A stretch of 64,000 bases of DNA from Talpa occidentalis (GCF_014898055.3 NW_023603184.1:121386615-121450614), one strand, 5' to 3'; counted from the first letter of the stretch, positions 24,200-36,069 are shown. Translations and numbers: made by a program. The notes: generated by a model from the sequence alone, not told the origin.

Positions 24200-26959
24200 A
24201 TTCTGTGTTGCATTTAGTAAATTATTATTTTATCATTTGGGGACAAATTTGTTAAGCTGAAATTCTAGAGGGCACTTAAAATAACTTGTTGCTGTGTTTA
24301 ATTTTACTTCCTTACTTTTGTCATTTAATTTAGAGGTCTCAATATCTTCTCATTGAAGGAAGCCAAATTTACCAGTGCATACATATTTTGATAGAGTAAG
24401 TATAGATTAGAAAAATTCTTAAGAAACACAGTAGAAATAAAGATCGAAAGAAAGACAAACAAATGATCAGCGTTGCTGAAAAGGTCAGCAAAGTCATTTC
24501 TTCAGTTAGTGAACTCTGGAAAATATTTACTAAACAAAAACAATTTTTAGAAAATTTTCTGTAGTTTACTAAATAGATGTGATTTCATGGAAAAGCTGAT
24601 TATAAGTGAACTTATACTCACTCATGTGGTACTATGAAATGCAATGAAATCTCTGTTGTAATTAGAATTTTGAAGTGACAATACTATTCAGTTGTGAAAT
24701 TTCAAGATTGAGATATGCAAGAAGCTCTCATTCATCCAAAATGGGAGTTGCATTCATTTTCTATAAAAGATGTGGGCAGCTCGGAAGTCATGTCTTTGAT
24801 GGAAATTAATTTAGAGTACTAAATTTATTAAAGACATTTTACAAATAATGCCATGTCATCACATAGAGCTGACACAGATTATGCATCAGATAAGATCTTC
24901 ATGATGATTTAAGAACTAATTGATTACAAAACATCTGTGATCTAATTTTAATACATGCCAAAACACAAAAGAAACAAATAACTAATTAAGTATATTTATA
25001 ATTACATCAAGATCATTTCTGCCCTAATATTTTCATAAAGTACTTGAGTGTAATATGTTTGTTACCTCCAACAGAACTAAATGTTCTATGGTTATGAAAG
25101 TGTATTTATTTAAAACATTGCTTTTATTTTGAAAAGCTTCTAATTAATTTGATTAACAAATGTGCTAATTTGGGGGAATCTAGGGAAGATAATTGATGAA
25201 ATTTTGCTGATATAAACATCTTCTATAGCTACTGTGTTAAGTTATTTCTGACTTCTTAACACTATTATGTTCATGTTGCACATTATTGAAAGAGTAAAGT
25301 CATGAAACAACACTTATTCTCTATTATTGTGAGTTATTTGAAAAAGGAAAAATAATGTAAATGAGTTATTATATAAAAATATCTTAAAGGATATGGCATT
25401 TCCATGGACAGATATAATGAAATTACTTTTTGTGTTGAAAACTGGATACTTGGGGAGGTACATGAGAACTCATTTAAAGTTAAGTTTCCAACGGTACTAC
25501 AATAGCCTGCAGAAATTTCTTTACCCTGCTTTATACTTAATCTGCATGGTGGGAGGAATAGGGGGATGCATGGATCTAAACCCCTTATGAAGAAAAAGAG
25601 GTGACACCTGCAAAAACAAGACCAGCCTTACATCAGCCAACTGGATGGTGTCACCTATGGACTTCATCTCCTTGAATGGAGAAATTCATGCCTTTACTAA
25701 TGATGTGGAGAGGTGGGAAGGAAACAAAGTGTGGGAAACAAAGACTATATTGAGATTCAAATCCAATCTTGGAAACAGTTTTCCTAGTTTATGTTGGTTG
25801 TCCTGGGACTCAATCTCATACTTAGAACCTACTCAAATACATGTACCCCCCCTACCTTGAAAGTGCACATCATAGCACTATTCTTTCAGAAAAGGCACAC
25901 TTTAATGCCTTTTTTTACTCACTAATTGACAAAAATCTGAAAAGGATTTGCTTTTACAACCAAGTAAAAACTGCATTTAATGTTTATTTTTCAATAGCAA
26001 ACTACATAGCACTGTGAAGTGCTTCCTTCACCAAGAAGCTGCCTTATACAGGCTGTGTATTTATCATATCACTCTTGCTTTTACTAATTATTAGCATTAT
26101 TTTAGGTTTTATCTGCTATTTGGTGTGATTTGGTAGGATATTTTTGGAGTCTGGTAATGTTCAAACATTTTCCCCTATCAGTGTAATGGTAATTGCATTT
26201 GCACTTGACAGCTCTTCAGCTTATAGAATGATCGCTTGTGGACAGTGGGACAAACCTGCATTCCTGAAATTATGATATGGATTCCACCTCATCCGGTGCT
26301 ACTTCTGGCAATGGGTTGTCAGCCATTCATTCTTTGCTTCATTACACTAGGTATCCTTGCTGGGTAGGGGCTGGGGTATGGACTAGGCAGAAGCTTTAGA
26401 TTCTGAGAATGAAGAAGTTGCAAGGGAAAAGTCTTACCTCTGGGTAAAATAGTAAAAACAAACAAAACATTTTTCACATTATTACATTTTTTATAAGTGT
26501 CTGTCTCTTTTCTGAATTTGAACTGCAGTATATAAAACCAATTTCCATCCATTTAGCTTTTGGTCATGCTGGAAAGATAAAGTGGTAGTTACTAATTTTA
26601 TTTTTCTTTATTATTTTTACTTTACCAAGGAGATTTGAGGTGGAGATAGTAGGTATTATCACTGACATTTTATGGGTGAGAAAGCCTACAGCCTCTGATG
26701 TAATAAATGTAATCAATACCTGACACTGAATTCTGGTTTATTTGCTTTAATGTAGAAGCCATATTTACTTAGTAATTTAATTTTTAATTTTATTCTCAAA
26801 AGTTTAAACTGTTATTGTTACCTTTATAACTTGAAAAAGGTCTTATATTTCCTGATAACAAAATGTCAGTGACATTTTGCAAAAAGAGAGATTTATAAAA
26901 AATTAAAAATCACCCTCTATTAATATTTAGACCTGTACCACTTCAGACACAGCTTAAAG
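24200..26959. other. Intergenic AT-rich DNA with a weak MIR
   Basis: No gene seen. A short stretch at about 26640-26740 ('tattatcactgacattttat' followed by 'gggtgagaaagcc') fits a decayed minus-strand MIR. 25390-25860 is less AT-rich but shows no coding pattern that I can support. Confidence 0.45.
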
Positions 26960-28855
26960 TTTATATGTGCATACTTTCATTTTTAACAAAAATGAGCTCA
27001 TATTATAAATAACTTTTACAACTATAAATACAACACATTATAGATATCCTCCTGTGTTAATAAATATATATGTACATCAATTGGCTTTTGAATTGAATCT
27101 AGTTCACAAATGGCATATTTTATTTGGTCAATAAATTAAAAATTTTTAAATGATAGTCAACTTTTCAAAGTCAGAAAACCACATATGAATTCATTTTTTG
27201 CCTCCTTTAAAATATTGACTGACAATTCCTACCTCTCTTTCTTGGCATCAATTAATTGGAACTATCCTTCAAAAAGGGCCTGATTTGTCCAGTTTGCAAG
27301 AGAACCTCTTCCTTAATGTATGTTAAATCCTACAGATGTCTGGAGATACTTGACCCAAATCATTACTTATAATAATGCCATAGTGTCTCATTGTCATAAC
27401 GTATTTATCCAATCTATTGTTAGTCCTATCCTAATTTCTTCTTATAAAGCATTGCAGTGATAAATATCCATTTTTGCAAAGTTGTTCAAGTTTTTATCTA
27501 GGATAAATTTTTAGAAAAGGAATTATTGTAACAAAGTGTGCATTTACTTTAGGTCTTTTGAAATATATTGCCAAGTAAGACCCAGAAAACTTGTTAAATT
27601 TTTTTTTAAAGATTTATTTGTGCATACAAGATCTGGGGTACAGGCCAGAGTTGAGGGGGGTGAGAGGATTCACCAGAGACAGAGTGGGGAACAGAACAGG
27701 CAGATTGGCTGAAATACTCTGCTGAGGAGAGCAGCAGGTGAGTCAGGAGAGGTCTGCTGCACCATGTGGGTAGCTCCCTGGCTGGGGATCGAGCTTGTGC
27801 TGCAGTGGCTGTGGATAGCTTCATAGGTTGCGTTTTAACTCCCTGTGCCACCAGGGAGGCCTAAACTTAACTTTAAATTCCTACCAGGGGTTTATGAGAG
27901 TACTCAATTTATTTAATACTAGATTTGATTTTTCTTATTTTCATCTTTGCCAAGATGAAAATATTATCTTTATTATCTAGTGAGATTCAACACTTATTAG
28001 TATTTTCATTAATATAAAAATCTCATAGATTTTCTATTTTCTGATCATTTTGGGGTGGGATGGAAAATATTTTAAAAATTATTTGTGTTACTTATTTTTA
28101 ATAATGTACTCAATCCTGTGCTTGTCATGTGTAGCTAATGTCCTTTGATGTACAGAACCCTAATTTAATCCAAGTTGGACTTATTTTTTCCTTCATGATT
28201 TGTATTGACTCCTTTGCCTATGTTCTTTTGTCTGCTAGCAGCTTTCTTAGTTTACTTTTCACATTTAAATATACAATACCCCTAGAATTGATTTTCGTGT
28301 GTTGTGTAAGACAGAGGTTCAATTTCATTTTTTTCCTGACATGGATAATAGTTGACCCCACCCATTTAGTGTAAGACTATACATTATCCACAGCTCTCTA
28401 GTGCCAACTTATAAAAAATGAAGCATCTATGTATATGTACGTCTATTCCTGGAATGTCTGTTCTGCTCCGTAGGTCTGTGTGTGTCCTGACAACGTACTG
28501 CACTGTCTTAATTACTATAGCTTTATAATGTCTTGATATCAGAAAGTGTAGTTCTCTCCACTTCTCTAACATTTTCTTGGTTATTTTTCCCTTTTTACTT
28601 TTCATGTAATTGTTAGTTTATCAATTAGTTTATCGATTTCTATTAGGTAACTGCTGAAGTTTTGATTGATCTCACATAGGATATATATGTCATTTGGGGA
28701 AGTTCTGACCTATTTATATTGTTGAGTATTCTGATCCATTCACATGGTGTATTTCTCTATTTAGATTTTATATAATTTCTCAGTATAATTTTATAGATTT
28801 CTGTGTAAAGGTTTTGCATAGCTTTTACTAGATTCATTATATAGTTGCTGTAATT
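26960..28855 (-). mobile_element. Old L1M LINE, split by a SINE
   Basis: The minus-strand L1 order is visible on both sides of the SINE at 27599-27861: 'gcattgcagtgataaatatc' and 'tatattgccaagtaagacc' upstream, then 'aattcctaccaggggtttat' downstream, which rejoin as one L1 3' region. Further on, 'ctagaattgattttcgtgtg' and 'gttcaatttcatttttt' are L1 ORF2 segments. The upstream end of the 3' UTR and the internal joints are vague, so more than one L1 copy could be merged here. All frames are broken. Confidence 0.7.
27599..27861 (-). mobile_element. tRNA-derived SINE, older subfamily, inside L1M
   Basis: On the minus strand it has the head (GGCCTCCCTGGTGGCACAGG), an eroded B box, the body with 'tgcaccatgtgggta', and a short AAAT-poor A tail. 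Imperfect flanking duplications ('aaacttgttaaatt' and 'aaacttaactttaaatt') remain. It lacks the roughly 20-nt body insertion seen in the younger copies. Confidence 0.88.
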
Positions 28856-31519
28856 AAAAAGCAGACCTTGTTAGATGGAATAAAGCAAAGACCAAATAAT
28901 ATGCTGTCTACAAGAAGTACAAAGACAGGAACAGGTTAAAAACAAAAGGATGTGAAAAGATACAACTTGTTAACATGAATCATTTCATTCCTCTAGAACT
29001 ATCTTAGCTGTAGCTTGTCAACAAAGTAAAGGGTACAAGAATAATAAATCATGCAAGATATGTTTAGGTTTAAGTTATTGTCCGTTTAAATTTCAACACA
29101 AGGAAGCTCTAAGGAGATAATGGTGAAACTTTCTTTTGTCATATTGTCATCATGTCGACCATGTTATTGGCATCTTGGTGACACTAGGCATAAATGGACT
29201 CCTAGGCTTTAAAGAGTTTCTAAATTCTTTACAATTACCCAGTCTCTAGTTGAAACATACCATTACAACATTTTAGAATATGTGTATGATTATATTCTTT
29301 ATTGCTATTTTGGAGACTGGTAGAATCTGCTGCTGCTATACTGACTTTTTGTGCATTTTTCCATTTCCAAATATGAAAATATATTCCATATAAATATTGT
29401 CATATCTTCTGTATAATCTTTTCATAAAATAATACATATTTAGTTAGATTTGGGATTGCTAAAACTAAAAGCATGCTAACAGCTCTCGGCACACTGCTTA
29501 ATAGTTCTTTTTATCTATCTTTTAAAAATGTAATCACAGATTTCAGCATTTCTCCACAAAGAATTCACAATTACTTCTTGGGTAAAACAAACCATTGACA
29601 TAGGCAGGGATAACAGTAGCTTTTATAAGAATATTGTACAGCACTTCTTATCTCTAAAGAAAGCAGTGAGGCACAGCTAAATGGAAAAGGATGTTATTCA
29701 AGTAAAAACTCAAGAGTATTGTAACTGTTCAATGATTAGAGGTTTTTCTCAGTAGGTAATATTAATGTCCTATATTCTTAAAGTTCTCTTTATGTGTTTT
29801 ACATAGAAACTATAGCTGCTGTAGTCAGCACATACAGGAGAAGTGATTTGACCTTGCAAGCTGGGGAATTTAAATTTTAGATTTTCTGCAGTGTCTTTCA
29901 TCAGTATATTCATGCCTAGGACACCATGTATTCTGATTTTCCTTCACAAAATGCAGTCCTGCCAAGTACATGGGGCCAGGTGAATGCTCAAATCCTAGCA
30001 CTTTGTTGAGAATGCCTGAATTACGTACTATATTTGCCATGTTCTAGTCTTATCATATATAGGGAAAGGTCCAGATTTATAAGTTCAGCCTCACCTTCTG
30101 AATTTCTTCTACTCCTTTCGTGGCACTCTACTTGCAGCTTCCCCATCACACTCTAATGTGTTTCCATGATCCGTTCTTTGATTCCTTCTTATGCTCAAGT
30201 TTTCCATTAGCCCTTCAAGCAAAAGGAATACCAAGTTTTCAGGAAAAAAATTTTAAATCTTACTCAGGCCACCATGGAAGGATAAACCAACTAATATAGT
30301 ACTCTACATTTATTCCTCCACCAAATAATTGAAATCCATCTTTATCTTCATTTGACTTTAATATCGTGGTCACATTCCCTCTTCTAACTGGTTAATTATT
30401 TTGTTTGCTTAGAGAACTCATTCTCAACCTGGTTTATGGGCCAGATGTTCCACAGTAGGCCATCTCCATTGTATACACAAAGGGTTTTTACTCTGAAGTT
30501 GTATATTTTATCAGTTACCAAAATAGGATGCTGTCTTTTCCTTTGTTGTTTTATTGTTGTTGTTCAAGTATCACAATGAATTTCTTTACTACCACTTAAT
30601 TTTTCTATTTCATCAGTTAAATTTAGTTGTGAGGAAGATTTAAGATGACAGTTTAAGGAATTATAATTTTGCTATTTTAAAAATTAAGTTGTCAGAGAAT
30701 ATTTGCTTTTAAAGTTGGTTTCTGATTTGTTCCTTTGTTAGTAGAGTCATATATTAGAGAGTGTCACATTTTTGTAGAGAACTATGTGATGCCTCTGAGG
30801 TTTAAAACAAATTTATGAGCAAGAAAATATTGTCCATTATTTTCTGGAACTGTCCCTGAATAAGCCTAGATAATATTCTCCACATACAGAGTAAAACTGT
30901 ATGTATGATGAGCCCATTTTTCGGTCAGTGGTGAATAGATGGTATTCTTTCCTTGAGGTATGTGTAAGGAATCATAATACAACAATACGTCTTTGTAACA
31001 ATTTACATAATAATGCTTTATTTCCTTTTATAGTAATAAACATGCTGCATTATTCTCTGCCTTAATGACTAGGGGAGTTTTAAAGTCAAATTGTCATGAA
31101 AAAAAGACTTGCTTTCTTAACCTCCCACCCTTCCCCCCCTTACAACTGTTCTTTCTCCCCCCTAATAAACATCATGGCCATGTTCCCAGGACTTTAGACC
31201 AAAATCCCAGAGGGCCAATTCCATTCTGCTCTTTCTCTCACACTGCTATATGCTATCCATAACTAGCTCCTATTATTGTCTTTACCCGAACAATCAGGAA
31301 TCTTCCTGCTCCCTTCCATCTCTAACTGTATCACCTACTACTCATCACTGTCTCACCAACGTTGAAATACCTTCCAACTATGCCCTTTAGTCTATTTTTC
31401 TTCATAGTGGTCAGAATGAATGAAAAAAATTGTGTGTGTATTACTACTGATTGTATGTAAAAATCTTAATTTCCAGGCATGATCCTTATGACTTGTATGT
31501 TTTAACCCCTGCCTGTTCA
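28856..31519. other. Intergenic non-coding DNA
   Basis: Unique-looking AT-rich sequence. A pyrimidine-rich part at 31110-31400 may be L2-derived but is too diverged to call. No gene seen. Confidence 0.45.
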
Positions 31520-32240
31520 CTGCATGTCTGTAAGCCCTCTGTAGTGGCAGGAAGACCACTGAGCAGGTTTTCTGATCCAGCAGACCGGGTAAAGGAGTCC
31601 TAGAGAGTCCTCGGTGGCTTTTCAGGCTTTTATTGGTATTTACAGGGTACATGGCAGGTAGGGGGGCTGGGGGGCTGGGGGGCTGGGATGCTGGCAGGCC
31701 AGCAAGTCTTCACTCTTTCTGGGCTCTCTGGCGTTCTCTCATGGCCTCTCTGCATCTCTGCTCTACTCGTGCTTCTTCATGCTTCTCTGCTTCTGCTTCT
31801 CTGCTGCTGCTTCCATTTCTGCTGGCATCCCCGTGACGCCGCCCTTAAAAAGCCCAATCCTAGCCCAGGTGAATCCCATCTTCCTATCCCCACACCCTAC
31901 TCCAGGTGCCCGCCATCAGGCATGCATTCAGGACCGCAGGGTTCCGTCATCCATCCTAATGGAGGGAGAGCAGAAAAGCCTGATACTTTTACCTTACCCT
32001 ACACCCTCAAAATTCATATATTGAATTCCTAATGCCCAATGGGATGGTATTAAGAGGTGGATTTTGGGGAGGTAATTAGGTTAGATGTGGTCATTAGAAT
32101 GGAGTCCCCAAGATGGGATGATTGTTGTCATTCTAAGAAGAAAAAGGAACTAGAGCTCACTTTTTTTACCATGTGAGGATATAAGATGTTTGCAAACCCG
32201 GATAAGGATCTTGGACGTTCCAACTTCTAGAAACGGGATA
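31520..32240 (+). repeat. MaLR-type LTR interrupted by a solo LTR
   Basis: After removal of the solo LTR at 31540-32003, the flanks join as '...gtctgtaagccctc' and 'aaaattcatatattgaattcc', which is the start of a MaLR LTR. 'gatggtattaagaggtgg', 'ggtaattaggt', 'ccatgtgaggatataag' and 'gatcttggacgttccaacttctag' follow in MaLR order. The left boundary is uncertain. Confidence 0.65.
31540..32003 (-). repeat. Solo ERV LTR, copy 1, with 5-bp target duplication
   Basis: On the minus strand it runs from TGTAGGGTAAGG to CCACTACA, so it has TG...CA ends. It carries a poly(A) signal (TTTATT on the + strand at 31629-31634) and a C-rich block seen here as three 'ggggggct' units at about 31660-31687. The flanking 5 bases are identical, CCCTC at 31535-31539 and 32004-32008, which is a clean retroviral target duplication. 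No internal viral region remains, so it arose by LTR-LTR recombination. Family unknown to me. Confidence 0.85.
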
Positions 32241-32282
32241 AAAAAAAATGCCTGTTGTTTGGACCACCTATTCAGAGATATC

Positions 32283-32350
32283 TTTTTTTTTTTTAAGATT
32301 TATTTATTTATACAAGCACTGGGGCACAGGCCAGAGGCGCGGGTTCGGTA
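32283..32350 (-). mobile_element. SINE tail fragment
   Basis: A T12 run is followed by 'aagatttatttatttataca' and 'agcactggggcacaggccagaggcg', the 3' end of the same SINE family in reverse. The element stops within about 70 bp, so it is a severely 5'-truncated copy. Confidence 0.8.
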
Positions 32351-32765
32351 GTATCTCTTACAGCAGTTGCAGCTAAAACTCTGCCCTTATCTTTTCCCTT
32401 TGCCAGTATATTCCAACTTCAAACCCACCAGCTTGTTCTTGCCTCTGTACTTGATTGTTTCTCTTTCACTGACTGTGAGTGTGTAAAAACCATTATGACT
32501 CAATTAACAAAGAGATGGATTACCCAATTTTTAAAATGGGCAAAAGATTTTGTAACTTTTGGCTGAAGCCAAAGACTGTTACAGGTGGTGACCCCTGGAG
32601 GGGGATGCTGGTGAGAATAGCCCCAGAGAAAATGCGAATAAAGTATTGGTGGGGGTGGAGACACTGATAAGAAACAAAAGGGACTGCAGAAGCAGCCCAG
32701 GGATTTAGTGTTCGGGATTCAGTGTCAAGGATTTCAGCATTTTTGGATCTTCAGCGATTCCTAGG
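32351..32765. other. Unassigned sequence between two LTRs
   Basis: Less AT-rich than the surroundings from about 32560. It contains 'acaggtggtgacccctggag', vaguely like an ERV primer-binding region, but there is no matching LTR end beside it and no coding frame. It could belong with 33221-33800 as an older LTR split by copy 2. Confidence 0.35.
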
Positions 32766-33220
32766 TGTAGGGTAAGGTAAAAAGTATCAGGCTTTTCTGC
32801 CCTCCTGCCATTAGGAGAGATGAGGGAACCCTGTGGTCCTGAATGCAGGCCTGATGGCGGGCACCTGGAGTGGGGTGTGGGCCTAGGTAGATGGGATTCA
32901 CCTGGGCTGAGACTGGGCTTTTAAGGGCGGCGTCACGGGGACGCCAGCAGAAGCAGAGAAGCCAAGCAGAGAAGCCACGCAGAGAAGCCACGCAGAGAAG
33001 CAGAGAGAACGCCGGAGAGCCCAGAAAGAGTGAAGACTGGCTGGGGGTTGGGAGGACTGCCAGCCTCCTGCCCCCCCCCCCAGCACCCCTGCCTGCCGTG
33101 TACCTGGTAAATCCCAATAAAAGCCTGAAAACCCACCGAGGTCTCCAGGACTCTCTCCTCCTTTACCTGGTCTGCATGGGATCATAGAGATCCTGCTCCG
33201 TGTCCCTTCCTGCCCCTACA
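32766..33220 (+). repeat. Solo ERV LTR, copy 2, inverted relative to copy 1
   Basis: It begins TGTAGGG and ends CCCTACA, a perfect 7-base terminal inverted repeat with TG...CA. It shares the order of copy 1: 'ggtaaggtaaaaagtatcag', 'cctgatggcgggcacctgga', 'gggcggcgtcacgggg', 'cagaaagagtgaagac' and 'aataaaagcctgaaaa'. The AATAAA signal is at 33116-33121. It contains four 13-bp tandem units, GCAGAGAAGCCAC and variants, at 32953-33004, and a C12 run near 33070. The flanks (CTAGG before, CGGGG after) do not match, so no target duplication is left. Confidence 0.85.
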
Positions 33221-33800
33221 CGGGGTCAGCCATTTCTTCCCCCATCATGCTGATCTTGAAGGCTATTGCAGGCCTTGGAAGAACTGTGGAGAGGCTTCCA
33301 GCAACCAACCTCAGAGAAGAAATGTTCAGAGGCTTTGCAGGTAGCCGAGGGACAGAGACTGTGCCTGGTTTTGCTGCTGTTATAGCCTGGCAGGGAAGGC
33401 GAAGACCCAGAACCGTTGCCTCCCTGAGCTGCGTGAGTGTGGCCATTTGTCGGGTCGTTTGGCTGCTGCAGCTGCTATCTTGAGTGTTGCTTGTGATGCT
33501 GCGCTGGGGCATCTCGGCAGCTCCAGAGAGCATCTCCTGTTGTGTCATCTGTGGTCTTCGTGAGTTGGATTTTGGCCTATTGTCTGGCTGCCACATGCCC
33601 CAGGCCCTCAGTGGTGGGGAGACACCATCTTGGGAGCCTTTGTATTTAGGACTTTATAACATTGGATTCTGCTTTGGATGAGGTAAACGGCCATTTGTGT
33701 CCTCAGTGACTCTTTGTTTTTCCTTGTTTGTTAAATAAATCCCATTGTAGTTGTCTGAACCTGGGTAGTCTTGCAATTATGTGCAGGGGTGAAGAACTCA
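33221..33800 (+). repeat. Probable older LTR-like segment
   Basis: A CpG-containing, less AT-rich block that ends in 'gttaaataaatcccattgta' and 'gttgtctgaacc'. A late AATAAA followed by a GT-rich stretch is typical of an LTR R/U5 region. I see no splice sites with coding between them and no recognisable family. It may be cut from 32560-32765 by solo LTR copy 2. A host CpG-rich element is the alternative. Confidence 0.4.
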
Positions 33801-34254
33801 GACAGTGACTGGTAAACTATTTGGGCGCTGTCCTTGCCAGTTTTAGTGCCCCTTGCTGCCCTGTGTCAGTCTGCATTTCTGCTAAATAAGCTAGTTGGTC
33901 TAAGGAATAGCTCTGGAAAGCAGACCTTGGGGACAGGATACTGGAATAATCATTCACCAGTCAAAGAGCAACAAGGACCTATGGTGTTGCTAAGTAGATG
34001 ATTCCTGGTGATGACCTGTGGGTGCTGAAGATTTACTTGGCGTGGATTAGGATGAGACACAGATGGGAGGTGAAGTAGTTGCTAACATGATAGCTCTAGC
34101 ACTTGAGTGGTATGGGGTATCTGCTATTTAAAAGGATTCTGGCACTGCTGCGGAAATCTTCAAGGAAAACAACAGGCTTACTTCAGCCAACTATCCATGC
34201 AGAGTGAACGTAAATGCCAAAGTCCTCAAGGTACCATTTAAAGAGACTTTTCTC

Positions 34255-34364
34255 GGGCCTCCCCTGGTGGCGCAGCAGTTGAGCACTAGGTTGTGAGGCT
34301 GCCCGCAGCCTCTGCAGCGCCAGTTCAATCCCCAGGCACCGGCGAGGGTCCCACCAAAAAAAAA
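34255..34364 (+). mobile_element. Head-only SINE with direct poly(A)
   Basis: It starts GGGCCTCCCCTGGTGGCGCA with the A box TGGCGCAGCAG and continues to a decayed B box (AGTTCAATCCC). It stops at 'ggcgagggtcccacc' and goes straight into A9. The whole central body and AAAT tail of the family are absent. A short 'acttttc' repeat at both flanks hints at a target duplication, but it is weak. Confidence 0.82.
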
Positions 34365-34369
34365 CAAAC

Positions 34370-35214
34370 TTTTCCATTGAGGCCACTGGGAAGACGTGTT
34401 GAAAATCAGTCTACCTGGTTGAGTAGAAGGAGACTATGCACAGGTGTGACATGTTTCTTATGTAAAAACTAGGGCCCTAATAAAGAAGACTGGGGATGGG
34501 AACATTAGGCTGGATGAGTCTGAAACAGCTTGAAGCTCTAGATTCTTCTGAGCTCTGGGCCAGCAGAAGAGCCTCTTTGCCTTTGTTATTGGTGGAGGAA
34601 AGCAACCTTCCCTTCCCTGGAGCTATTCAAAGACCAGACCTGAGAAAATGCCTTGAAAGAAGTTGCCACGATCACCTTGCTCTATTCCACCCAACTGGTA
34701 AGTAAAATAGTGTAATGTCTCTTTGTAACACAAGAGAAGTGAGTTCTCCATGAGAACGTAGTTTACTCACTGAAAAAAAGGCTACTATATAAACTGGTGA
34801 AACCAGAAGAACCCATGTAGTATTGGGTCCTGAAAATACTGGCTCAGGAAGATCAGAAAATAAGGGTTGATGGGAGGGTAAATATTTACATGGGAAAATT
34901 TCCTCATAACAAAGATTTCCTGGGAAGGGCCAGGATTTGGAGCTCATCATAATATGATGCTGGGTGGCTCCTAGAAGCACGGGCTCATCAGTGGCCTACA
35001 ATTTAATAAGAAGGCAGACTGCCTGGTGGGGTCAGGAGTCCCCTGCTTTCTCTGAGTTTGATCAAAGCAGCTCTGATCCAACTGCCCTATCACTAGCATT
35101 TCCACATGAAGTTTCAATTGATGAAAGGCTCCCACTGGTATAAAAGAAATTGGAAAAACTCTAGGTTAGATATTCTCCAAGGGCCTTTCTAGCTCTAATG
35201 TGCCATATAACCCT
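34370..35214. other. Intergenic DNA, no gene seen
   Basis: No recognised repeats. Frames in both strands look random. Confidence 0.45.
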
Positions 35215-35425
35215 GGTCAGTTAAGCTCTGGAGTCCGACTGTCTAAGGACAAATTCAGACCTCACTTTTTCTGGGTTTTAGGATGAGATACTCCACTTGT
35301 GTTAGCCTCACATTGATCTATAAAATGGGGCTAAAGTTGTGTGATTGTCTTAAATGACTAGATACATGGTGGTATTTAAAACAGTATAGCGCATAGTAAA
35401 ACTTTGTACTTATTAGAAATATAGG
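35215..35425 (+). repeat. MIR SINE
   Basis: The blocks 'gctctggagtccgactgtct', 'atctataaaatggggctaaa' and 'aaaacagtatagcgcatagtaaaa' lie in forward MIR order. Strongly diverged in the middle. Confidence 0.7.
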
Positions 35426-35706
35426 AATATAGAAATAGCCAAGACAAAAATTTTTTTTAGCCAGATTAAATAGGTGATATAGCTACATCTATACATATTT
35501 AAATAAAATTTAAACCATAGAGGATTTTTTTATGTCAAGTATTTAAAATGTGCATTCTTAGTAGAGCCTTGTAGAATAACAATATATGACATCGACCATA
35601 AGGACTTGCTGTTTTTTTAGGTCTAAAATAATTGAAGGTCAGCAATTTTGTTTGTTTCTACAAAGTATTTGGAAAGCAATAACTTTTAGAAAAAGATGAA
35701 TCTTCT

Positions 35707-36069
35707 TTAGGTGTAGGTTGTGGGGCCGGGGTAGGTTGTGGGGCTGGGGAGTTGGCCAGTGATGCTTCTCTCTGATGAAGAACACAACCAGCCTTTGCAG
35801 GTGATCTTGTGCAGAGTCCAGGGGCTGGTGAGCAGGCCATTGTCCATCTTTATGGTTTGGTTTCTGTTGCAGTAGATCCAGTTAAGTCCTGAGATTATTT
35901 GAAGCCCATGTAATGGCAAATGTGCATGGATGTAGGCAGCAGTGTCATCACACATGCCTGCACGCCCTGTAATCTGTGAGCAGCAAAGTTTAGATTTATA
36001 TTGGAGTAGAGCTAGTGACATGAAAATGAGAAGTCTATTAGTGTCTTCGAGATTTGTTGTCCCACACAT
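35707..36069 (-). pseudogene. Uncertain: open minus-strand segment, possible relic of a coding exon
   Basis: A 120-codon frame is open on the minus strand. On that strand an acceptor-like 'ttgctgctcacag' precedes a Cys-bearing stretch of about 60 residues (MCDDTAAYIHAHLPLHGLQ through ITCKG), after which a second frame gives a Pro-rich PAPQPTPAPQPTP-like tail, as if a frameshift lay near 35780. The Pro-rich part comes from a two-copy 16-bp repeat (about 35709-35740). I recognise no family. It could be an old processed pseudogene, a fossil exon or chance. Confidence 0.22.

Noticed and set aside
32953..33004. CRISPR-like short repeats
   Set aside because: The units are directly adjacent with no spacers, lie inside an LTR and are in a mammalian genome.
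31540..33220. Complete provirus with two LTRs
   Set aside because: The LTRs are inverted relative to each other, have unmatched flanks and no gag, pol or env sequence lies between them.
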